Positions 24,096 to 29,285 of a stretch of 29,285 nucleotides of DNA are shown here, one piece after another. How positions within the stretch are numbered: the first letter of the stretch is position 1; each line of letters opens with the position of its first letter. The DNA lies in assembly GCA_048498995.1 (NCBI GenBank), contig JBEHWX010000077.1, forward strand, positions 1-29,285, in the 5' to 3' direction. The notes beneath the pieces are model-generated. The model was not told where the DNA came from. It made no database searches and saw only the letters and a list, made by a program, of their open reading frames with translations. The stretch is from JBEHWX01 sp048498995 (GTDB lineage Bacteria > Bacteroidota > Ignavibacteria > OLB7). The translations under genes and the position numbers were made by a program.

Positions 24096-24662
24096 ATGGC
24101 GGTCACTGGTTTAGGGACGATGCGTGAGGAGCTGCAGATGACCTCGGTCGACGCGCTGTTCAAGCGTGGCGAGGCCGAGCGGCTACTCAAGCGTCCGAAA
24201 GCCCAGGAGGAGCTCGAGAAGATCACCAAGTCGGAGCGGGGAGATCATCGCCTCCGCGTTCTCGCGCACGAGCTGCTGATGATGATGGAAGGGCGGAAGC
24301 CGGATCAGAAGATGGTCCGGATCTATTGCGAGGCGCTTCCCGGCGCGTTCATGCACAACTGGTGGGGGCTCCCCGGCCAGGGGCTCGGCCGTCTCGGCGA
24401 GACCCTCCTGAAGTTCGGTCCCAGCGCGCTCCCCTTCCTCCTCCGGGAGATGGACGATCCCGCCCTGCTGACCTATCTCGGACCGGAGGCGGCCAAGAGC
24501 CGCGAGGCCCGCTACTGCGTCGGCGATCTGGCCGCCTATCTGGCCAGCCTGATTCTCGAACGGGACTATGACGGCCTGGCCGATCCCGATCAGCGGACCG
24601 CCGCCCGGACCACGCTCATGGACGAGCTGACCGAGAAGGTGGCCAGCGAGAAGAAGAAGTAA
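24096..24662 (+). CDS. Unrecognised helical protein (188 aa)
   Basis: Soluble, no signal or membrane segment, mostly predicted helix. Residues 20-70 are charged (K-R-G-E-A-E-R-L-L-K-R, then H-R-L-R-V-L-A-H-E-L-L-M-M-M). The middle has H-N-W-W-G-L-P-G-Q-G-L-G-R-L-G-E-T-L-L-K-F-G, then A-L-P-F-L-L-R-E-M-D-D and a Y-C-V-G-D-L-A-A-Y segment, a layout reminiscent of HEAT-like repeat proteins in which an aromatic-Gly turn precedes paired helices. The C-terminus ends K-V-A-S-E-K-K-K. Start ATG 24096 has GAGGAG 7 bases upstream and two candidate promoters behind it, suggesting good expression. It is divergent from the exonuclease operon. I do not recognise the family and assign no function. Confidence 0.75.
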   Translation: MAVTGLGTMREELQMTSVDALFKRGEAERLLKRPKAQEELEKITKSERGDHRLRVLAHELLMMMEGRKPDQKMVRIYCEALPGAFMHNWWGLPGQGLGRLGETLLKFGPSALPFLLREMDDPALLTYLGPEAAKSREARYCVGDLAAYLASLILERDYDGLADPDQRTAARTTLMDELTEKVASEKKK

Positions 24663-25203
24663 GCCCACACACTTTCCGGCTCCGGCCAACGGGATCCGCG
24701 GCGCTGGCGCGCTCGACCACGCCGTCCGGATCGCGCGCCGTGCTCTCCGCCGGGCCATCATCGTCGAATCCCATTCCATACAGCCGGAGCTCGCAGCCTC
24801 CGGCGGCCGTATCCGGACGGCCGTGATCGGACAGCCGCGTTCGGACGGCCGTGATCGGCGGCCGTTTCAGACCGCCGTCGGCCGGATCTCCCGGCCGGCG
24901 CCCTCGATCGCGGCCCACGCCGGACGAAGCCCCGACGATCCCGCGCCGCGTCTCGACGCGGACTCTTCCGGATATCCCGTCCCCGAGACCCGCGTCCTCG
25001 CGCGGCGCGCGTTCATTTGCGAGCACTCCGTGAGCCGCGAGCACTCCGTGAGCGCGTCGTCGTCGGGAGAATGCCCCGCGGAGATATCCCGCGAGGGCGC
25101 CCCTGGCCATCATCCATCGCCGATACGCGTCGCGGCCGTCGGCGCCACCGCCGGGCGGCATCGCTCCGGCGGGACCAGCCTCTCTCTAACGTAGCACGTC
25201 GTC
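24663..25203. other. 541-bp intergenic region with two duplications, no gene
   Basis: Open frames here have no ribosome site or recognisable protein. CGGACGGCCGTGATCGG occurs at 24814 and again at 24842, 28 bases apart. An 18-bp unit beginning GCGAGCACTCCGTGAGC is repeated at 25019 and 25037. No hairpin with a T tract was found after the 24662 stop. Confidence 0.6.
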
Positions 25204-26103
25204 ATGGATCAGCCCCTGAGCCCGTTCAAGAAAGCGATCGTCTCCTTCATCTCCTGGTACGGCCAGTCCTTCCCGATCGATTTCGGCAAGGCGAAGCTGC
25301 AGCGGGCGGTGCTCAAGATCCTCGGCATCCGCCAGGCGGTCGTCACCACGCGGGAGGGGAACAAGCTCCTGTTCAAGTTCCCGGAGGATCGGGCCTGGGA
25401 GACCGCCTACTTCCGCGGCACCTACGAGACCGGCACCACCGACCTGCTCAAGAAGATCCTTCAGTCGGACGACGTGGTGATCGATATCGGCGCCAACGTC
25501 GGCTGGTACACCGTGCTGATCTCGAAGATCGTCTCCCGCGGCCACTGCTTCGCGGTCGAGCCGGTGCCGATGATGTTCCAGCGCGCCCAGGAGAACTGCC
25601 GGATCAACGGGCTGACCGGGAACGTTACCCTGAGCAATCTGGCGCTCGGGGAAAAGGACGGCTCCGTGGAGCTTTACACCTTCAAGAATCTTCCGCACGG
25701 CTACAGCTCCCTCTCCAGCCAGGGACGGAGCGAGTACACCGTCTCCCACGCCGAGATGATCACCCTCGATCATTACCTGGAGCGGGAGCGGATCGGCAAG
25801 CTGGATCTGATCAAGATCGACGTGGAAGGGGCCGAGCTCTCGGTGCTCCACGGCGCCAGCGGGCTGCTTTCCCGCCAGGAGCCGCCGATGTGGATCATGG
25901 AGATGAACAAGGAGACCGCCGCCAGCTTCGGGCATGCCCCGCAGGAGCTGCTGGCCCACCTTCAGTCGTTCGGCGAGTACAAGTTCTTCCGCGTGGTCCA
26001 TGCCTGGGGGGAGACCCTCCCGATGCGCTCGATCACCGATTACGAGCATGGCGACAACGTTCTCTGCGTTCCGGTCTCCCGCCTCGGCAGAGTGAAGATC
26101 TGA
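25204..26103 (+). CDS. FkbM-family methyltransferase
   Basis: A 299-residue SAM-dependent methyltransferase. Seen: the SAM-binding V-I-D-I-G-A-N-V-G-W-Y at 92-102, F-A-V-E-P at 116-120 (E119, ribose-binding position), N-V-T-L-S-N-L-A-L-G, Y-S-S-L in the post-motif region, and the FkbM hallmark L-D-L-I-K-I-D-V-E-G-A-E with downstream E-M-N-K. The family O-methylates sugars, polyketides and glycans, and in Bacteroidota is frequent near surface polysaccharide genes, although no glycosyltransferase is adjacent here. The first 50 residues precede the fold and are typical. ATG 25204 has no obvious SD. The stop codon lies inside a 15-bp duplication, and a terminator follows at 26164. Confidence 0.9.
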   Translation: MDQPLSPFKKAIVSFISWYGQSFPIDFGKAKLQRAVLKILGIRQAVVTTREGNKLLFKFPEDRAWETAYFRGTYETGTTDLLKKILQSDDVVIDIGANVGWYTVLISKIVSRGHCFAVEPVPMMFQRAQENCRINGLTGNVTLSNLALGEKDGSVELYTFKNLPHGYSSLSSQGRSEYTVSHAEMITLDHYLERERIGKLDLIKIDVEGAELSVLHGASGLLSRQEPPMWIMEMNKETAASFGHAPQELLAHLQSFGEYKFFRVVHAWGETLPMRSITDYEHGDNVLCVPVSRLGRVKI

Positions 26104-26121
26104 ACCGTGAAGATCTGAGCC
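26092..26121 (+). repeat. 15-bp duplication spanning the FkbM stop codon
   Basis: GTGAAGATCTGAACC (26092-26106) and GTGAAGATCTGAGCC (26107-26121) differ at one base. The TGA at 26101-26103 in the first copy is the stop codon of the methyltransferase gene, so the duplicate carries a second TGA just downstream. Confidence 0.9.
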
Positions 26122-26163
26122 GGCCGGGGAGCCACGCGCTCCCTCGCCGACCCGGCTTGTGCG

Positions 26164-26192
26164 CGCCCCCGCGACCTTCGGTCATGGGGGCG
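26164..26192 (+). terminator. Terminator after FkbM methyltransferase
   Basis: CGCCCCC (26164-26170) pairs with GGGGGCG (26186-26192). Inside, GACC/GGTC pair around a TTC loop, separated by a 2x2 internal loop. TGTCGTTG follows. The rest of the 26104-26397 gap shows no gene. Confidence 0.72.
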
Positions 26193-26397
26193 TGTCGTTG
26201 AAGGGGCTGCCCCTGTTCCCGCCCGCCACCTCTCTACTCGTTCCCTCCCGCGCGACAAGGCGCGGATCGTCGCGGTCTCCCGGTCACAGAGTCCCGGGGG
26301 CGGCGTCCTTGTGCTGTGGCGCCCGGATGGGCCCCCGATCCCCTCCGGCGTTCCCGCGTCGCGATCGTTCCCTTCAACCCACAGTCGACAGATCACG

Positions 26398-29091
26398 ATG
26401 ATGCGCGCGCTCCTTCTTCTTCTGCTGCTGGCAGCTCTCCCGGTCGCGTCCTGGTCGCAGACCACGCGGCTCGGCGGGATCATCAACACCTATGCGAGCG
26501 TCGTGGCCATCGACAAGGCGGCCGGGACGATCACCGTCGCCGGCACGGCCGGCTTCAGCTCCGGCGATCCGGTGCTGATCGTGCAGATGCAGGGGGCGAC
26601 GATCGATCAGACCAACGGGCCCCCCTACGGCGCGGTTCTGGGCTACGGGAGCGCCGGGAATTACGAGATCGGCTGGCTCCGCTGCGTCAGCGGCAACACG
26701 CTCACCCTCGCCGGCGGCCTCCGGCGGACCTACGATCCGGCCGGGCAGGTGCAGGTGGTGCGGCTTCCCCGACCGGTCTCCCACGCGGTGATCGATCGGA
26801 CCGTCACCTGCGAGGCATGGGATGGGAGCACCGGGGGAATCGTGGCGCTGATGGCCGATACGATCGAGCTGAGCGCGCCGATCGACGTGAGCGGCAAGGG
26901 ATTCCGCGGGGGAGTGTTCGTCAACGCGAGGAGCGCCCCGCACTACTACGTGACCGATTACGCCGGCGTGGACGATCCCGATTATCAGGCGCGGAAGGGG
27001 GAGGGAATCGCCCGCATGGGGGTGGCCCCGCTGACCTCCGGCAAGGGGGCGCCGGCCAATGCCGGCGGAGGGGGGAACAACCACAACGCCGGCGGTGGCG
27101 GGGGAGCCGGCTTCGGCTGCGGAGGAAACGGCGGCTGGGCCTATTACCTGCCGAGCTATTACAGCGGCGATCACCGCGACGCGCTCGGCATCGGCGGACA
27201 TCCCATCCCCTACGGCGATGCCTCGCTCGGCCAGCGGCTTTCGCTCGGCGGCGGTGGCGGCGCCGGGCACGGCAACAACAACGCGGCCACCGATGGCGCC
27301 TCCGGCGCCGGCGCCGTGGTCCTGATAGCCTCGGTGATCATCTCCTCCGATCAGTTGATCCTGGCCCATGGAGCGACCGCGCGCTCGGCCGCTCCCGACG
27401 GGGCCGGCGGCGGCGGGGGAGGGGGAACGGTGCTCCTGGCCGTCGACCGGATACAGGGAAAGCTTCTGGTCGACGTTGCCGGCGGCGACGGCGGCGTCTG
27501 CGGGATCGAGACCCAGGATGTCGGACCGGGCGGTGGTGGCGGAGGAGGCCTGGCCTGGGTGAAGCCGGCCACGCTCCCGGCCGGCCTCACCGTGAACGCG
27601 GTCGCCGGCGTCAACGGCTACAGCAAGAACTACGGACGGAACGCGCCCGGCTACGGCGATTCCACCTACGGATCCACGCGTGGATGCCCCGGCGGCACCC
27701 TCTTCGGCCTCGACATCCCGCTCGGCTCGCGTCTCGATATCGCCGTCGAGATCGGCCCTTCCGCGACGCTCTGCGCCGGCGACAGCACCCGGCTCCACGC
27801 CGCGCTCCGGGGCTCCGACGGCGCGGGGCTCACCTATCGGTGGACCCCCTCGGTGGGCGTGAGCGATCCGGCCAGCCCCGATCCGATGGTCCATCCCTCG
27901 ACGACCACGACCTACAGCGTCACGATCACCGAGCCAGGGGGCTGCCAGCATGTCGCCGAGGTGGTGGTCAGCGTGCTGCCGATGCCGACGGTCGCGATCG
28001 ACGGCCCGCTGACGATCTGCGACCGGGAATCCACCACGCTGACGGTCAGCTCCCCGTACGCGACCTATCACTGGTCGACCGGCGAGAGCTCCCGTGCGAT
28101 CACCGTCGACCGGGCCGGGAGTTACGCGGTCACGGTCACCACGGAGCAGGGATGCACCGCCACCGCGTCGGTGGATGTCACGATACGCCCCAGGCCGACG
28201 ATCGATCTGGCGCGGAGCTTCAGGCTCTGCAAGGGGGAGAGTCGGACGCTCTCGGTCTCGGGGGGCGTCTCCTATCTCTGGAGCCCCTCGGCAGGGCTGA
28301 GCTGCGCCACCTGTCCGAACCCGATCGCGCGCCCCGATTCGACCACCACCTACCGGGTGATCGTCGTCGACGCCAACGGCTGCGTCGCGGTGGATTCGGT
28401 GACCGTGGCGGTGGTATCCGGGCTGGTGACGGTGGGTGGGGCGCCGGGGAGCTTCCCGGAGCTCGCCTTCGACACGACCATGGTCAATGAGAACACCTGC
28501 CGGGAGATCACCCTGTTCAATGCCGATTCGCTCCCCTACACGGTCACGGCCGGAACGCTCTATCACAACGGCGCGTTCTCGGCGCCGCCGGAGCAGTTTC
28601 CGCTGACGATTCCGCCGCACGGCAACGCGCCGCTTGTTGTCTGCTTCGCTCCGAGGCACGCCGGGGCGCAGGAGGATACCCTGGAGATGGATGTCTGCCC
28701 GAAACTGGCGATCCGGCTCAGCTCGGTGGCGACCTTCGACGCGCTGGGGACCAACTGCCGCACCACCATCCGCATCCGGTCCACCGGTGGCGAGGGGCTG
28801 CTCAAGCTCGGGGCGCCGCATCCGAACCCCGCCTCGACCGTCGTGTCGGTGCCGGTGACCCTGCAGGGGCTGACCGCCGAGGCGGCCGGCGTGAGCCGCG
28901 GCGAGCTGTTCGACCATCTCGGCCGTCGCGTGGCCGAGGGTGTCTACGGCGGCGAGCGCTCGGCGAGCGTCCCCGGACTGGAGCATGGCGAGCTGACGCT
29001 CGATCTGCGCTCGGTACCGCAGGGGGCGTACTATCTCCGCCTTGCCACCGCGCGGGGAACCGTCGTGGTTCCGATCAGCGTGACCAGGTGA
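26398..29091 (+). CDS. T9SS-exported surface protein with Gly-rich and PKD-like modules
   Basis: An 897-residue protein. Signal peptide L-L-L-L-L-L-L-A-A-L-P-V-A-S-W-S. Residues about 22-200 are a Bacteroidota surface module marked by I-N-T-Y-A-S-V, G-D-P-V-L-I-V-Q-M-Q-G-A, G-N-Y-E-I, W-D-G-S-T-G-G and K-G-F-R-G-G. From about 215 to 390 there are four glycine clusters (runs of 4-7 Gly), the first two mixed with Asn/His. Three PKD/Ig-like modules (about 455-680) follow, each with a Cys pair: I-C-x-G/R-E-S near the start and G-C near the end, with Y-R-W-T/S-P and T-T-T-Y. A short ASH-like beta domain (about 690-795) precedes a type A sorting tail beginning P-H-P-N-P. ATG 26398 or the adjacent ATG 26401 opens the signal. 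Likely an adhesin or cell-surface scaffold (inference). Confidence 0.82.
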   Translation: MMRALLLLLLLAALPVASWSQTTRLGGIINTYASVVAIDKAAGTITVAGTAGFSSGDPVLIVQMQGATIDQTNGPPYGAVLGYGSAGNYEIGWLRCVSGNTLTLAGGLRRTYDPAGQVQVVRLPRPVSHAVIDRTVTCEAWDGSTGGIVALMADTIELSAPIDVSGKGFRGGVFVNARSAPHYYVTDYAGVDDPDYQARKGEGIARMGVAPLTSGKGAPANAGGGGNNHNAGGGGGAGFGCGGNGGWAYYLPSYYSGDHRDALGIGGHPIPYGDASLGQRLSLGGGGGAGHGNNNAATDGASGAGAVVLIASVIISSDQLILAHGATARSAAPDGAGGGGGGGTVLLAVDRIQGKLLVDVAGGDGGVCGIETQDVGPGGGGGGGLAWVKPATLPAGLTVNAVAGVNGYSKNYGRNAPGYGDSTYGSTRGCPGGTLFGLDIPLGSRLDIAVEIGPSATLCAGDSTRLHAALRGSDGAGLTYRWTPSVGVSDPASPDPMVHPSTTTTYSVTITEPGGCQHVAEVVVSVLPMPTVAIDGPLTICDRESTTLTVSSPYATYHWSTGESSRAITVDRAGSYAVTVTTEQGCTATASVDVTIRPRPTIDLARSFRLCKGESRTLSVSGGVSYLWSPSAGLSCATCPNPIARPDSTTTYRVIVVDANGCVAVDSVTVAVVSGLVTVGGAPGSFPELAFDTTMVNENTCREITLFNADSLPYTVTAGTLYHNGAFSAPPEQFPLTIPPHGNAPLVVCFAPRHAGAQEDTLEMDVCPKLAIRLSSVATFDALGTNCRTTIRIRSTGGEGLLKLGAPHPNPASTVVSVPVTLQGLTAEAAGVSRGELFDHLGRRVAEGVYGGERSASVPGLEHGELTLDLRSVPQGAYYLRLATARGTVVVPISVTR

Positions 29092-29170
29092 GGTGAGCGC
29101 GAAGCGTCTCACGCGGCCCAACGGGGCGTGGAATCACGAAATGAGAGCGCGCGGGATGAGATGATGCGAC

Positions 29171-29285
29171 GCGAGATCGGCGAGATGCGAGATCGGCGAG
29201 ATGCGAGATCGGCGAGATGCGAGATCGGCGAGATGCGAGATCGGCGAGATGCGAGATCGGCGAGATGCGAGATCGGCGAGATGCG
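29171..29285. repeat. 16-bp tandem array, at least seven perfect copies, runs off the edge
   Basis: GCGAGATCGGCGAGAT is repeated exactly at 29171, 29187, 29203, 29219, 29235, 29251 and 29267, with a further copy cut by the window end. No spacers exist between copies. It starts 79 bases after the T9SS protein stop. The real copy number cannot be known from this window. Confidence 0.95.

Noticed and set aside
24823..25194. Plus-strand open frame of 123 codons before the FkbM gene
   Set aside because: No SD, no domain, and it includes an 18-bp duplication typical of the non-coding gaps here.
26374..29121. Long minus-strand open frame (about 915 codons) opposite the T9SS surface protein
   Set aside because: Composition is dominated by R, G, D and H without domain or ribosome site; the plus strand encodes clear signal, PKD-like and sorting modules.

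Overview
This is a GC-rich bacterial chromosome segment. Two proteins carry C-terminal type IX secretion (Por/T9SS type A) sorting tails, there are PKD-like and Gly-rich surface modules, an LpxH-type enzyme implies a Gram-negative envelope, and one intergenic region holds two candidate -33/-7 promoters resembling the Bacteroidota TTTG/TAnnTTTG type. Together these point to the Bacteroidota/Chlorobiota (FCB) group, probably a high-GC, Kapabacteria- or Ignavibacteria-like lineage. That placement is inference; no rRNA or other phylogenetic marker is present except a partial nusB.

Layout. Positions 1-3825 run on the minus strand: an ABC ATPase overlapping a DUF218 membrane protein, then leucine dehydrogenase, then NusB cut by the left edge. 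Positions 4129-8343 run on the plus strand: a ROK sugar kinase, a lipoprotein built from Cys-patterned Ig-like repeats, a small periplasmic OmpA-domain protein and a 76-residue helical protein. A strong hairpin at 8425-8461 separates these from a five-gene minus-strand operon (15443 to 8515) for a Yej/Opp-type oligopeptide importer: binding lipoprotein, two permeases and two ATPases, with a 36-bp perfect palindrome between the first two genes. From a divergent intergenic region the plus strand continues with a large secreted glycosidase-like protein that seems to lack both catalytic glutamates, a TIG-domain lipoprotein, an LpxH-like phosphoesterase and an aldehyde dehydrogenase. A terminator at 22773-22808 faces a small minus-strand operon (exonuclease plus SseB-like protein). 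Divergent from it are an unrecognised 188-residue protein, an FkbM methyltransferase and a large T9SS-exported Gly-rich/PKD-like surface protein.

Theme. Much of the content concerns the envelope: lipoproteins, T9SS cargo, an OmpA-domain protein, peptide uptake and lipid A synthesis. Peptide uptake, leucine dehydrogenase and aldehyde dehydrogenase fit a peptide- or amino-acid-using heterotroph (inference).

The most unusual feature is not a gene. At least ten gene borders carry short tandem duplications with units of 11-18 bp (most often 13-16 bp). The unit sequence differs at each site, and two arrays run across a stop codon. One has six perfect 14-bp copies beside a perfect 30-bp palindrome, another at least seven 16-bp copies running off the right edge, and a third has been translated into a pentapeptide repeat. 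This looks like one recurring process acting at many places rather than one dispersed element.
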